A stretch of 64,000 nt of DNA from Nocardia takedensis NBRC 100417 (GCF_000308695.1 NZ_BAGG01000066.1:28201-92200), one strand, 5' to 3'. Positions 1 to 8,804 are shown, counted from the first letter of the stretch. Made by a program: numbers and translations. Notes: generated by a model not told the origin, from the letters alone.

Positions 1-506
1 CGCAGCACCTCGGCCTGTTCCAGGTCGACCAGCACGACACCGTGATCCTCGGCCAGTTCGCGCACTTCGTCGTTGAGACCGTAGAGCCGGGTCGACAGCG
101 GTCGCGCCGCGGCCACCACGTCACCGAGATCCGGCAGCGTGAACGTGACCACCGTCGCGCCCGAGGCGACCAGTCGGATGAGGGTCTCGTCCAGGTCGTC
201 GACCATGGTGGCCAGATCGAAACGCGGACGGCGTAACTCCGCGGCGCCCACCAGCACCGTCACCAGATCCGGGTGCAGCGCCGCGGCCGCGGGGACCTGC
301 CGGGTGCGCACGCGTACCATCCGGTCACCCGCCACCGCCAGATTCGCGTAACGCACATCGGAACCGACCGCGCCCAGCAGTTCGGCGAACCGGTCCGCCC
401 AGCCGCGGTGGCCGCCCGTGCCGTCGGGATCGCCCAACCCGACCGTGTGGCCCGCACCGAGCGCGACATAGCGGGAATACGGTCGCCACCATCGGACCCG
501 GCCCAT
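1..506 (-). CDS. Degenerate SGNH/GDSL-hydrolase-like protein (3' end outside window)
   Basis: Open from an ATG at 506, with GGGAGCG just upstream, to the window edge; about 168 residues are visible. The order of segments follows the SGNH/GDSL esterase fold: a first strand VALGAGHTVGLGDPDG, a block II-like NLAVAG, a block III-like VLVGAAEL, then VTFTLPDLG. In active members block I reads GDS and block III GxND. Here block I is GAG, so the nucleophilic serine is missing, and the block III Asn-Asp is gone. I infer a non-catalytic relative. The last block (DxxH) is outside the window. No signal peptide is seen. The family call rests on pattern alone. Confidence 0.6.
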   Translation of the reverse strand, partial: MGRVRWWRPYSRYVALGAGHTVGLGDPDGTGGHRGWADRFAELLGAVGSDVRYANLAVAGDRMVRVRTRQVPAAAALHPDLVTVLVGAAELRRPRFDLATMVDDLDETLIRLVASGATVVTFTLPDLGDVVAAARPLSTRLYGLNDEVRELAEDHGVVLVDLEQAEVL

Positions 507-647
507 CGCATTCGCTCCCGCACATCGACACCGCACCCGTGGTGCGACGCCGCCGAACACCGCGCGGCGCTCTCGCCATGGTAGGCGCGGCCCGCGCGGG
601 CGACCACCGGGACGACGGGGCCGCCCGCCCGTCCCGGTGGCCTTCGA

Positions 648-1973
648 TCAGCCCGCGGCGGCGGTCAATCCGGCGCGCAGATCGGCGAGGATGTCCTCGA
701 TCCCCTCGATGCCGACGGCCAAGCGGACCAGGCCGGGGGTGACGCCCGCGCCCGCCTGCTCCTCCGGGGTCAGCTGCGAATGGGTGGTCGAGGCCGGGTG
801 GATGACCAGCGACCGCACGTCACCGATATTGGCGACGTGGCTGTGCAGGGTCAGCGCCTCCACGAAACGCTTGCCCGCGTCGACGCCGCCCGCCAGCTCG
901 AAACCGATGATCGCGCCCGCGCCGCGCGGAGCCAGCGCCCGCGCGCGCTCGTACCACGGCGACGAGGGCAGACCGGCGTAGGAGACCGTGGTGACGCCTT
1001 CCTGCCCGGTCAGGAATTCCGCGACCGCCCGCGCGTTCTGCACGTGCCGCTCGATGCGCAGACTCAACGTCTCCAGGCCCTGGCTGATCAGGAACGCGTT
1101 GAACGGCGACACCGCCGAACCGAGGTCGCGCAGCAGTTGCACGCGCGCCTTGAGCGCGTAGGCGGGCGCGCCCAGATCGGCGTACACCGCGCCGTGGTAG
1201 CTCGGGTCCGGCTCGGTGAAACCGGGGAAACGCCCACCGCGCCAATCGAATCCGCCGCCGTCGACGATCACGCCCGCGATCGCGGTGCCGTGGCCGCCGA
1301 GGTACTTGGTCGCCGAATGCACGACGATGTCGGCGCCGTGGGCCAGCGGCTGGATCAGGTACGGGGTCGCCACGGTGTTGTCGACGATCAGCGGAATGCC
1401 CGCGCCGTGCGCCACCTCCGCGATGCCCGGGATGTCGAGGATGTGGTTCTGCGGGTTGGAGATCGTCTCGCCGAAGAACGCCTTGGTCTCCGGGCGGATC
1501 GCCGCGCGCCACTGCTCGAGGTCGTCGGGATCCTCCACGAAGGACACCTCGATGCCGAGCTTGGGCAAGGTGTAGCGGAACAGGTTGTAGGTGCCGCCGT
1601 AGAGGCGCGGGCTGGTGACGATGTGATCGCCCGCCCCCGCGATGTTCAGGATCGCGAAGGTCTCCGCGGCCTGGCCCGAGGACAGCAGCAGTGCGGCGAC
1701 GCCGCCCTCGAGCGCGGCGATGCGCTGCTCCACCGCGTCCTGGGTGGGGTTCATGATGCGGGTGTAGATGTTGCCGGGCTCGGCCAGACCGAACAGCGCC
1801 GCGGCATGGCCGGTGTCGCGGAAGGTGTAGGAGGTGGTCTGGTAGATCGGCAGCGCGCGGGCGGAGGTGGTGCCGTCCGGCGCCTGGCCGACGTGGATCT
1901 GCTTGGTCTCGAAACTCCACGCCTGCGTGGGATCCTGCGGCTGCGCGGGGGAGTCGGCTGCGGCGTCGCTCAT
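648..1973 (-). CDS. metY: O-acetylhomoserine aminocarboxypropyltransferase (sulfhydrylase)
   Basis: A 441-residue PLP enzyme of the Cys/Met metabolism family, cytosolic, making homocysteine from O-acetylhomoserine and sulfide in methionine synthesis. The PLP lysine is K223 in HSATKYLGGHG; D198 in IVDNT would hold the pyridine nitrogen; the SSGQAA phosphate-binding segment is near residue 98. The length of about 440 fits the MetY subgroup rather than the roughly 390-residue MetB/MetC group. ATG 1973 is chosen because AGGAGC lies 7 nt upstream; the frame is open 38 codons further but with no RBS. It is divergent from the response regulator at 2255. I looked for a SAM-IV riboswitch in the leader and saw none. 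Confidence 0.93.
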   Translation of the reverse strand: MSDAAADSPAQPQDPTQAWSFETKQIHVGQAPDGTTSARALPIYQTTSYTFRDTGHAAALFGLAEPGNIYTRIMNPTQDAVEQRIAALEGGVAALLLSSGQAAETFAILNIAGAGDHIVTSPRLYGGTYNLFRYTLPKLGIEVSFVEDPDDLEQWRAAIRPETKAFFGETISNPQNHILDIPGIAEVAHGAGIPLIVDNTVATPYLIQPLAHGADIVVHSATKYLGGHGTAIAGVIVDGGGFDWRGGRFPGFTEPDPSYHGAVYADLGAPAYALKARVQLLRDLGSAVSPFNAFLISQGLETLSLRIERHVQNARAVAEFLTGQEGVTTVSYAGLPSSPWYERARALAPRGAGAIIGFELAGGVDAGKRFVEALTLHSHVANIGDVRSLVIHPASTTHSQLTPEEQAGAGVTPGLVRLAVGIEGIEDILADLRAGLTAAAG

Positions 1974-2104
1974 TCGGTGGGCTCCTGTGGTCGGTTCGGC
2001 AGGTCCGTGGTCATGCCCCGTGAGGCTAGGAACGCGATCCCGGGTAGCGGAACGGTTGCGCTCCGCTCGAGCGTAACTGTGGTCCACGCCTCTGCCCTTA
2101 CCTC

Positions 2105-2120
2105 ATCTCGCTATGGAGAT
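2105..2120. promoter_or_regulatory. Inverted repeat in the metY / regulator divergent region
   Basis: ATCTC and GAGAT arms around a 6-nt spacer, in an unusually AT-rich stretch (2100-2140) between two divergent genes. It could be an operator or promoter element; nothing identifies the binder. Confidence 0.25.
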
Positions 2121-2254
2121 ATTGCGATCTATCTATGCATGGGACTTCGAGAGAGAACGACAGAAGAAAGGCCGAGGAAGGGAAGGGGCCGCCCCACACG
2201 GAATCTCCACAAATGGCCCAGGCGGCCTCCACAGCCGCTCGTTAGGGTTCGACC

Positions 2255-2953
2255 ATGGAACACAGCGCACCGGGGAACGGGCAGGCGCGGCGGATTCTCG
2301 TGGTGGACGACGAAGTCACCATCGCCGAATCGATCGCCGCGCGCCTGCGCGCGGAAGGGTTCACCGTCGACCTCGCCCACGACGGACCGGCGGCGGTCGC
2401 CGCGGTCCGCGCCGACGCACCCGATCTGGTGGTCCTCGACGTCATGCTGCCCGGGTTCGACGGCCTCGAGGTGTGCCGACGCATCCAGGCCGACCGGCCC
2501 GTTCCGGTGCTCATGCTCACCGCCCGCACCGACGAGACCGATCAACTCGTCGGACTCGGCGTCGGCGCCGACGACTACCTGACCAAACCGTTCTCGATGC
2601 GCGTGCTCGCCGCGCGGGTGCGCGCCCTGCTGCGGCGCGTCGAACGCGCGGCCGATCGCGACGCCGCGCAGATCGTCGTCGGCGACCTGCGCATCGACGT
2701 CGACCAGCGCCGGGTGTGGCGCGCCGAGACCGAAGCCCAGCTCACCCCCTTGGAATTCGAGTTGCTGGCCCGCCTGGCCCGCCGACCCCGCGTGGTGCTG
2801 CCCCGGGAACGACTGCTCGAGGAGGTGTGGGACTGGGCCGACGCGGCAGGCACCCGCGCCGTGGACAGTCACGTCAAAGCGTTGCGCCGCAAACTCGGCG
2901 CGGACCTGATCCGCACCGTGCACGGCGTCGGCTACGCGTTGGAGACACCGTGA
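2255..2953 (+). CDS. OmpR/PhoB-family response regulator
   Basis: 232 residues: a receiver domain (about 13-125) with acidic pair D18/D19, phospho-acceptor D62 in LVVLDVMLPG and K111 in YLTKPF, then a winged-helix DNA-binding domain (about 140-232) ending in the usual RTVHGVGYALE. It is the first gene of a two-component pair; its stop overlaps the GTG of the kinase. TAGGGT at 2243-2248 lies 6 nt before the ATG with no RBS, so the transcript is probably leaderless. Target genes are unknown; the DUF4173 gene downstream is a candidate by position only. Confidence 0.93.
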   Translation: MEHSAPGNGQARRILVVDDEVTIAESIAARLRAEGFTVDLAHDGPAAVAAVRADAPDLVVLDVMLPGFDGLEVCRRIQADRPVPVLMLTARTDETDQLVGLGVGADDYLTKPFSMRVLAARVRALLRRVERAADRDAAQIVVGDLRIDVDQRRVWRAETEAQLTPLEFELLARLARRPRVVLPRERLLEEVWDWADAAGTRAVDSHVKALRRKLGADLIRTVHGVGYALETP

Positions 2954-4050
2954 CCCGCGCGCGGAGCGAACCCGCTCCCGCACCACCCCCGGACGCGCCC
3001 ACATGGGCCGCGCGGTGGATTCCCCGCGAAGTGCGCGGCCTCGCCGACACCGTCGCCCGGATCATGCCGCGCCCCTTGGACCCGGTCCGCTCGATCAAAC
3101 TGAAACTCGCCATCCTCATGCTGGTCTCGGGCGGTGTGGCCTTCGGGTTCTTCCGCTTCAAGATCGGGTGGCTGCCACCCAAGACCACCATGGCCGCGGT
3201 GGTGATCGCGCTGGTCACCTCGCAGTTCCTCGCCCACGGCATCACCCGCCCGCTGCGCGAGATGACCGCCGCCGCCAAACGCATGGCCCAAGGCGACTAC
3301 ACCCGGCGGGTGCGCGCCACCTCCCGCGACGAAGTCGGCCAACTCGCCGCCGCGTTCAACCAGATGGCCGCCGACCTCGCCGCCGCCGACCAGCAGCGCC
3401 GCGACCTCATCGCCAACGTCTCCCACGAACTGCGCACACCCATCACCGCGCTCAACGCCGTCCTGGAAAACCTGGTCGACGGCGTCTCCGAACCCGACCC
3501 GCACACCCTGCGCACCGCGCTCGCCCAGACCGAACGCCTCGGACTGCTGGTCTCCGAACTGCTCGACCTGTCCGGCATCGAAGCGGGCGCGTTCCCCCTC
3601 GACCGCGAAAAGCTCGCGCTCGGACCCCTGTTGGACGGCGTGGTCGCCGAGGCAGAGGTGATGACGGCCGCGCTCGGCCGCGGCGTGCGTTTCCGCACCG
3701 AGGTGCAACCCGGCGACGCGTGCGTGTCCGCCGACCGTGCACGCTTGCACCAAGTGCTGATCAACCTGCTCGACAACGCCGCCCGACACGGCCCCGCCGG
3801 CGGCGAAGTCCGCATCACCGCCCGCGCGCACCCCGGCGAAGTGGTCGTGGACGTCGAGGACGACGGCCCCGGCATCCCGCCCGCCGAACGCGCCCAGGTC
3901 TTCGACCGCTTCACCCGCGGCGGCCGCACCGACGGCGGCGGCACCGGACTCGGGCTGGCCATCTCCCGCTGGATCGTGCACCTGCACGGCGGCACCATCG
4001 CCGTAGCCGATCCGGGCTCCCGCATCCGCGTGGTCCTCCCGGACCCCTGA
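2950..4050 (+). CDS. Membrane sensor histidine kinase with almost no sensor domain
   Basis: 366 residues starting at a GTG that overlaps the regulator stop (GTGA). Two hydrophobic segments (about 51-70 and 81-97) are joined by only about ten residues, so there is essentially no extracytoplasmic sensor. Then come HAMP (about 98-150), a HisKA domain with phospho-acceptor H159 in ANVSHELRTP, and an HATPase with N275 in INLLDNAARHG, DDGPGIP and GTGLGLAIS. It autophosphorylates and passes phosphate to the regulator at 2255. The signal must be sensed in the membrane, by HAMP or by a partner; the DUF4173 membrane protein at 4201 is a candidate partner. Confidence 0.92.
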   Translation: MTRARSEPAPAPPPDAPTWAARWIPREVRGLADTVARIMPRPLDPVRSIKLKLAILMLVSGGVAFGFFRFKIGWLPPKTTMAAVVIALVTSQFLAHGITRPLREMTAAAKRMAQGDYTRRVRATSRDEVGQLAAAFNQMAADLAAADQQRRDLIANVSHELRTPITALNAVLENLVDGVSEPDPHTLRTALAQTERLGLLVSELLDLSGIEAGAFPLDREKLALGPLLDGVVAEAEVMTAALGRGVRFRTEVQPGDACVSADRARLHQVLINLLDNAARHGPAGGEVRITARAHPGEVVVDVEDDGPGIPPAERAQVFDRFTRGGRTDGGGTGLGLAISRWIVHLHGGTIAVADPGSRIRVVLPDP

Positions 4051-4200
4051 CCGCTCGTCCTCCGACACCCCGACACCCCTGATACTTCGTCGCCCCGTCG
4101 CCCCGACACTCTGACAGCCCGTTGCCCCGCCGCCCATGCGCCGGGGTGGTCACCGCTGCCCGCACCGTTCGGTCCGGGCAATTCCCTACAGGAGACACGA

Positions 4201-6231
4201 ATGCCCGAAACCCCCGTCCCACCCGAGGCCGTATCCCCACCGCCGGACGCCGCCCCCGCGCCTCCGCCCCTCGGTGCGCCGAGTGCGGACGTAGAGGCCG
4301 CGCCGACCGCGACCGTCGGGGCCGCGACGGTTGGGGCCGCGACGGTTGGGGCCGCGCCGACTGCGACGGTCGGAGCCGTTCCGACCGCGACCATCATGGC
4401 CGCGCCGACCGCCGCCGGGGCTGAACCGACCGCCGCCGGGGCCGCGCCGACCGCAACTGTCGCGACCGTGGGGGCCGTTCCGAGTGCGACCGTTCCGGGC
4501 TCGCCGGGTGCGACTGTCGCCACCCATGCGGGTGCGCCTGCCTGCCGGCCGCTGTCGGACCCGGCCGCCGCCCGCACCGATCCGGTCTCCGCGCCCGGTC
4601 CGCTCCCCCCGACGTATATCGCCCCGCCCCGCGCGACCCCGCGCTGGCGTCGCATTCCATGTCCGCCCGGCGCCCTCCCGGCCGCCGCGGTCTCCGGCGT
4701 CGCCGCCGCCGCACTCGTCCAACCGGACCGCCCCGGCATCGGATGGGTCCTGGCGGCGGGTGTCACCGCCGCCGCCGTCTACACCGTCGACCGCCGCGCC
4801 CGCACCGCCGCCGCACAGTCCACGACCTCCGATGCGCCCCCGGCGAGTCCTCTCGAGGTCGACGGCTTCACCGCGGGCGAAAAGGGCGGTGCACCGGAGG
4901 AGTCCGGCCCGTCGACCGCCGAACCTCCCGCACCCGGCGAGCCGACGGCCACGACCGACCGCCCCGCGAATCCGGACGACTCCGCGCCCTCGGTGGGTGG
5001 GCGTGGAGCGGCACCGGGGTTCCGGGTGCCGGACAACGCGGAGCGGATCTGGTGGGTCGCGTCGACTTTCGCGCTGCTCGCGGTGGGGTCGGTGCGGGCG
5101 GCGGGTTGGCTGTTCGCGTTGTGCGTGCTCGCGGCGGCGGTGACCGGGTCGCTGGCCGTGGTGGGGCGGCGGTCGATCTGGGGCGCTTGGCACGATGTGA
5201 TCGCCGTGCCGTTCGCGGTGACCGTGGCGGTGCCGTGGGCGTGCGTCGGGGCTGGGCGGGCGCGCGAGAGCGAACGCGGCAGGCGGATCGGCTGGTCGGT
5301 GGTGGTGACGGTCGCGATGCTCGCTGTGTTCGTCCCGCTGCTGGCCGGCGGTGACGCGGCGTTCAGCGCGCTGCTCGAGGAGGTGCTGCCGACGGTGGAC
5401 GAGCCCGCGGTGGTGCGGTGGATCGCGTTGTTCGTGGTCGCGGGCAGCGGGGCGATCGCGGCGTTGTTCCTGCTGGCCGGTCCGTTGCCGCCAGCGGGTG
5501 CGCCGAGGGTGCGGCGGTCGTTGCGGCGCGCGGAGTGGGCGATCCCGGTGGGCGCGTTGACGGTGCTGTTCGCGGTGTTCGTCGCGGTGCAGTTCGTGAC
5601 GCTGTTCGGCGGCGACGACTACGTGTTGCGCACCATCGACCTCACCTACGCCGAATACGCGCGAGAAGGCTTCTGGCAGTTGGCGACCGTGTCGGTGCTG
5701 ACGCTGCTGGTGATCCTGGGCGTGCTGCGCTGGGCGAACCGGGAGGACGCGGCGGACCGCGTCTGGCTGCGCGTGCTGACCACCGCCGTGAGCGTGCTGT
5801 CACTGGTGATCGTCGCTTCGGCGCTGGGCCGCATGTGGACCTATCAGGAGGCGTACGGGTTCACGGTGATGCGCCTGCTGGTCGGCACCTGCGAGTTGTG
5901 GTTGGGCGGTGTCTTCCTGCTGGTGCTGGCGGGTCTGGTGCGTCTGGACGTCACCTGGCTCCCGCGCGCCGCCCTCGGCACGGCCTTCACGACGCTGTTC
6001 GCGTTGGCCTGTCTCAACCCCGAGGGCATCGTCGCCGACCGCAACGTCGACCGCTGGTACGAGGGCCGCAGTCTGGACACCTATTATCTCCAGAACCTGT
6101 CCCCGGACATCTTCGACGCCCTCGACCGCCTCCCCGACGAGGAGAGTCGAATAGTCCGCAACGCGATCCTGCGCGACCAACCCGAGGATTCCTGGAACTC
6201 CTGGAACCTCTCCCGCTCCCGAGCCCGCTGA
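4201..6231 (+). CDS. DUF4173/DUF4153-type multi-pass membrane protein with low-complexity N-terminus
   Basis: 676 residues, RBS AGGAG before the ATG. Residues 1-110 are a Pro/Ala/Thr/Val-rich tract built from units like APTATVGA. From about 155 follow hydrophobic segments (PPGALPAAAVSGVAAAAL and others), a second polar linker (about 205-275), then eight or so further membrane helices and a cytoplasmic-looking tail with VADRNVDRWYEGRSLDTYYL, which is typical of this family. Function is unknown. The position 150 bp after the sensor kinase suggests co-regulation. The N-terminal tract is unlike the rest and is probably variable between strains. Confidence 0.85.
   Translation: MPETPVPPEAVSPPPDAAPAPPPLGAPSADVEAAPTATVGAATVGAATVGAAPTATVGAVPTATIMAAPTAAGAEPTAAGAAPTATVATVGAVPSATVPGSPGATVATHAGAPACRPLSDPAAARTDPVSAPGPLPPTYIAPPRATPRWRRIPCPPGALPAAAVSGVAAAALVQPDRPGIGWVLAAGVTAAAVYTVDRRARTAAAQSTTSDAPPASPLEVDGFTAGEKGGAPEESGPSTAEPPAPGEPTATTDRPANPDDSAPSVGGRGAAPGFRVPDNAERIWWVASTFALLAVGSVRAAGWLFALCVLAAAVTGSLAVVGRRSIWGAWHDVIAVPFAVTVAVPWACVGAGRARESERGRRIGWSVVVTVAMLAVFVPLLAGGDAAFSALLEEVLPTVDEPAVVRWIALFVVAGSGAIAALFLLAGPLPPAGAPRVRRSLRRAEWAIPVGALTVLFAVFVAVQFVTLFGGDDYVLRTIDLTYAEYAREGFWQLATVSVLTLLVILGVLRWANREDAADRVWLRVLTTAVSVLSLVIVASALGRMWTYQEAYGFTVMRLLVGTCELWLGGVFLLVLAGLVRLDVTWLPRAALGTAFTTLFALACLNPEGIVADRNVDRWYEGRSLDTYYLQNLSPDIFDALDRLPDEESRIVRNAILRDQPEDSWNSWNLSRSRAR
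4283..4520 (+). repeat. Degenerate short coding repeats (Ala-Pro-Thr-Ala-Thr-Val-Gly type)
   Basis: Inside the DUF4173 gene, units such as GCGACGGTTGGGGCC recur in tandem and near-tandem with drift between copies. The repeats stay in frame. This is a coding minisatellite, not a CRISPR array: unit lengths vary and no spacers are present. Confidence 0.7.
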
Positions 6232-6276
6232 CCCACCCCGACCCCGAACACGATCGTCGGGCAGTAGGGTGCGCGC

Positions 6277-6592
6277 ATGAGTGAGTTCCGTCCCCGGGTT
6301 CGTCGCACGCTGGATCGGGTGAACCGTGCGGGATCGGCTCGCGGAGTTGGACGCCTCGGTCCGGATCAACGGGCGCACGATCGCCACGACGAGCACCCGG
6401 GGGCCGAAATACGCACTGGCCGAGGCGATCGCGCACGCTTCGGTGAGTGAGCAGCTGTTCCCGGGCGAACTGTTCTGCACCGGCACGCTGCCGGGTGGCA
6501 GCGGTATGGAGACGGGTCGGTGGCTCGCCGCGGGCGACACCCTGCGCTTGGAGATCGACGGGATCGGTGTCATCGAACATCCGATCGTCTGA
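6277..6592 (+). pseudogene. Remnant of a fumarylacetoacetate-hydrolase-family gene
   Basis: The last 88 codons (from 6326) read like the C-terminus of an FAA-hydrolase: LDASVRINGRTI, YALAEAIAHAS, GELFCTGTLPGGSG and LRLEIDGIGVIEH. Family members are 200-330 residues, so the metal-binding N-terminal part is missing. An ATG at 6277 opens a different frame (start MSEFRPRVRRTLDRVNRAG) that would need a shift near 6320 to join. A TAGGGT box lies 6 nt before that ATG. So a promoter and start codon survive next to a 5'-deleted, frame-broken body. I read it as decayed; a short expressed protein from 6326 cannot be excluded. Confidence 0.7.
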
Positions 6593-6634
6593 GCGCCGAG
6601 CCGAACGCCCACCGGCCCGCCGGCCACGAGGGAT

Positions 6635-7399
6635 TCAGTCGGGGCGGGTGCTGATCTCGGTGCGCTTGGCCGCCAGTCGCGCGGCGAATTCGGTGGAGTC
6701 CAGGGAAGCCAGTTGCGGCACGATCTCGATGTCGACCGCTTCGGCGTGGGTGGGGGCGACAGCGGTGCGCCGCATGCTGTGTTTGGTGGTGATCAGCAAC
6801 TCGCGCGGCGCTTCGCCCGCTCCGGCGGCCAAGTCGAGCGCGGCGGCGAGCAGTGCGTCGTGGTCGCCGTCGACGACGCGGTGCGCGAGTCCGGCGGCGT
6901 GGGCGGCGTGCGCGTCGAGGATTTCGCCGAACAGGGTCATGGCGGTGGCGCGCTGCGGTCCGACGGCGCGCTGCAACATCCAGGTCATGCCGCCGCCGGG
7001 GTGGATGCCCAGTCGCAGGAACCGCGCGTCGAATCGGGCGCGCGGTCCGGCGATGCGGACGTCGGCGGCCAGCGCGAGATTGAGTCCGGCCCCCACGGCG
7101 GTGCCGCCGACGGCGGCGATGGTGGGCAGCTTGCAGCGCGCGACGGCGAGGAATCCGTCGTAGATGGCGCGCAGTCCGGGTTCGCGGGCCGCGCCGAGCG
7201 CGCTGAGGTCCGCGCCCGCGCAGAACGCGGGCGGCGTCCCGGTGACGACGACCGCGTGCACCTCGCTGTCGTTCTCGGCGTCGGCGACGGCGGCGGCGAG
7301 TTGGTCGGACAGGTCGGGGGTGAGGGCGTTGCGCCGGTCGGGGTCGTGCACGGTGAGGACGACGGTGCGTTCGTGCCGTTCGCTGAGGATCTGCGCCAT
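6635..7399 (-). CDS. Enoyl-CoA hydratase/isomerase family protein
   Basis: 254 residues with the crotonase fold: [13 protein letters not shown], the CoA-binding and oxyanion segment [14 protein letters not shown], and [21 protein letters not shown], which supplies the second oxyanion glycine. It probably acts on an acyl-CoA in the cytosol. At the position where E. coli FadB-type hydratases carry the second glutamate the sequence reads [14 protein letters not shown], so hydratase versus isomerase activity is uncertain. TACCAT lies 6 nt before the ATG with no RBS, suggesting a leaderless mRNA. It runs in the same direction as, and downstream of, the MarR gene at 7892. Confidence 0.88.
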   Translation of the reverse strand: MAQILSERHERTVVLTVHDPDRRNALTPDLSDQLAAAVADAENDSEVHAVVVTGTPPAFCAGADLSALGAAREPGLRAIYDGFLAVARCKLPTIAAVGGTAVGAGLNLALAADVRIAGPRARFDARFLRLGIHPGGGMTWMLQRAVGPQRATAMTLFGEILDAHAAHAAGLAHRVVDGDHDALLAAALDLAAGAGEAPRELLITTKHSMRRTAVAPTHAEAVDIEIVPQLASLDSTEFAARLAAKRTEISTRPD

Positions 7400-7415
7400 A
7401 TCCGGATGGTAGGGG

Positions 7416-7892
7416 TCAGGCGCGCGGCCGGTGCGCGCTGTCCTGGATGCGCCGCACGACTTCGCCGAGCCCGTCGGCGACGGCGGTGACCTGGTCGGGG
7501 GTCAGCGCGTCGATGAACAGGTCGCGGACCTGCGCGACGTGCGCGGGCGCGGCCTGTTCCAGGGCGCGGCGGCCCTGCGGGGTGAGGACCGCGATGACCC
7601 CGCGCACGTCGGTGGGGCAGGCTTCGCGCCGCACCAGTCCGGCTTCTTCGAGCCGGCCGATCTGGTAGGTCAGTCCGCTTTTGGAGTTGACCAGCGAGTC
7701 GGCGAGTTCGGTCATCCGGATGCGTTGCTCGGGTGCGTCGGCGAGTCGGACGAGGACTTCGTACTGGGTGTGGGAGAGCCCGGAGTCGCGTTTGAGCTGC
7801 TGTTCGATCTCGCGGTTGAGCAGCGCCCAGCCCGCGAGCAGGGCTTGCCAGGCGCGCAGCTGTTCGGCGGTCAGCCACTCGGGTTCGCTCAT
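7416..7892 (-). CDS. MarR-family regulator of the dioxygenase/DoxX genes
   Basis: 158 residues with a winged helix (about 45-125): [11 protein letters not shown], then [19 protein letters not shown] as recognition helix region and a wing with [10 protein letters not shown]. The single wing-adjacent cysteine could be a redox or quinone switch, as in some MarR proteins; that is inference. TAGGCT sits 6 nt before the ATG (leaderless). It is divergent from the dioxygenase at 7991, with two matching palindromes between them, the classic arrangement of a self-regulating repressor. Compare the quinone-responsive MarR-type control of B. subtilis catDE (DoxX plus catechol dioxygenase). Confidence 0.88.
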   Translation of the reverse strand: MSEPEWLTAEQLRAWQALLAGWALLNREIEQQLKRDSGLSHTQYEVLVRLADAPEQRIRMTELADSLVNSKSGLTYQIGRLEEAGLVRREACPTDVRGVIAVLTPQGRRALEQAAPAHVAQVRDLFIDALTPDQVTAVADGLGEVVRRIQDSAHRPRA

Positions 7893-7912
7893 CGATCCAG
7901 CCTAGCGAGGTT

Positions 7913-7926
7913 GTTCGGATTCGAAC
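7913..7926. promoter_or_regulatory. MarR operator candidate 1
   Basis: GTTCGGATTCGAAC, a 14-bp inverted repeat with 5-bp perfect arms, just upstream of the MarR -10 box (7899-7904). It shares GTTCxxATTxGAA with the second site. Confidence 0.6.
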
Positions 7927-7946
7927 GACACGCTACGCTCCAACTA

Positions 7947-7960
7947 GTTCAAATTTGAAT
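7947..7960. promoter_or_regulatory. MarR operator candidate 2
   Basis: GTTCAAATTTGAAT, containing the 12-bp palindrome TTCAAATTTGAA, 34 bp (centre to centre) from site 1 and 31 bp before the dioxygenase GTG. Confidence 0.6.
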
Positions 7961-7990
7961 GAAATGAATCCTGGACGTCGAGGAGGTGTC

Positions 7991-8773
7991 GTGACCACGA
8001 CGCGAACCGACCGGATGCCCGTGCTCTACCTCTCCCACGGCGCGCCTCCGCTGGTCGACGACCCGATCTGGCCCGATCAGCTGAAGGCGTGGTCGGCGGA
8101 TCTGCCCACTCCCACCGCGATCCTGATGGTCTCCGCGCACTGGGAGGACGCCCCGATCGCCCTCGGCGCGACCGAGACCGTCCCGCTGGTCTACGACTTC
8201 TGGGGTTTCCCGGACCACTACTACGCCGTCCGCTACCCGGCGCCGGGCGCGCCCGAACTGGCCCGGGAGGTGCGCGGACTGCTGCGCGGCCGGGGCCTGC
8301 GGGTTCAGGACGTCCCCGAGCGCGGCCTGGACCACGGGGCCTACGTCCCGCTGACCCAGATGTATCCGAATGCCGACATCCCGGTCCTCCAGATGTCGTT
8401 GCCGACGCTGGACCCGACGGGTCTGCTCGCGGTCGGGCGCGCGCTGGCCCCGCTGCGCGCGGCGGGTGTGCTGATCGTCGGCAGCGGATTCTTCACCCAC
8501 AACCTGCGGGCGCTCACCGACGACGGGTCCGTGCACCCGGTGATGGCCGATTTCGACGAGTGGGGCGCGCGGGCGCTGGCCGACGGCGACATCGACACCC
8601 TGCTGGACTTCGAGCACACCGCTCCCGCCCCGCACCTGGCCCACCCCCGGACCGAGCACTTCGCGCCGCTGTTCGTCGCGATCGGCGCGGGGGAGGCCGA
8701 TCTCGACATGCAGCGCAGTGTCATCACCGATTTCTGGCACGGTTTATCCAAACGCTCCATCCAGTTCGGCTGA
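7991..8773 (+). CDS. Class III extradiol (DODA-type) aromatic-ring dioxygenase
   Basis: 260 residues. The family histidines are visible in LYLSHGAPP (H16), MVSAHWED (H50) and GLDHGAYVPL, giving a likely divalent-metal site; family members open catechol-type rings or act as 4,5-DOPA dioxygenases. The GTG at 7991 is chosen because AGGAGGTGTC precedes it directly; an upstream in-frame start at 7955 lies inside the operator. It is followed 31 bp later by DoxX and divergent from MarR. I infer catechol or quinone detoxification. The substrate cannot be read from sequence. Confidence 0.88.
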   Translation: MTTTRTDRMPVLYLSHGAPPLVDDPIWPDQLKAWSADLPTPTAILMVSAHWEDAPIALGATETVPLVYDFWGFPDHYYAVRYPAPGAPELAREVRGLLRGRGLRVQDVPERGLDHGAYVPLTQMYPNADIPVLQMSLPTLDPTGLLAVGRALAPLRAAGVLIVGSGFFTHNLRALTDDGSVHPVMADFDEWGARALADGDIDTLLDFEHTAPAPHLAHPRTEHFAPLFVAIGAGEADLDMQRSVITDFWHGLSKRSIQFG

Positions 8774-8804
8774 TTCCGTTCGACCAACTCGTCAGGAGAG
8801 TTCC

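Noticed and set aside
1974..2254. SAM riboswitch (SAM-IV type) ahead of metY
   Set aside because: GGCATGACC recalls one segment but the required core and pairing are absent.
780..2582. 600-codon plus-strand open frame over metY
   Set aside because: Antisense to a clear PLP enzyme, Arg/Gly-rich, no motifs.
4283..4520. CRISPR-like short repeats
   Set aside because: Units are 12-30 bp, contiguous, variable and in frame in a gene; no spacers or cas genes.
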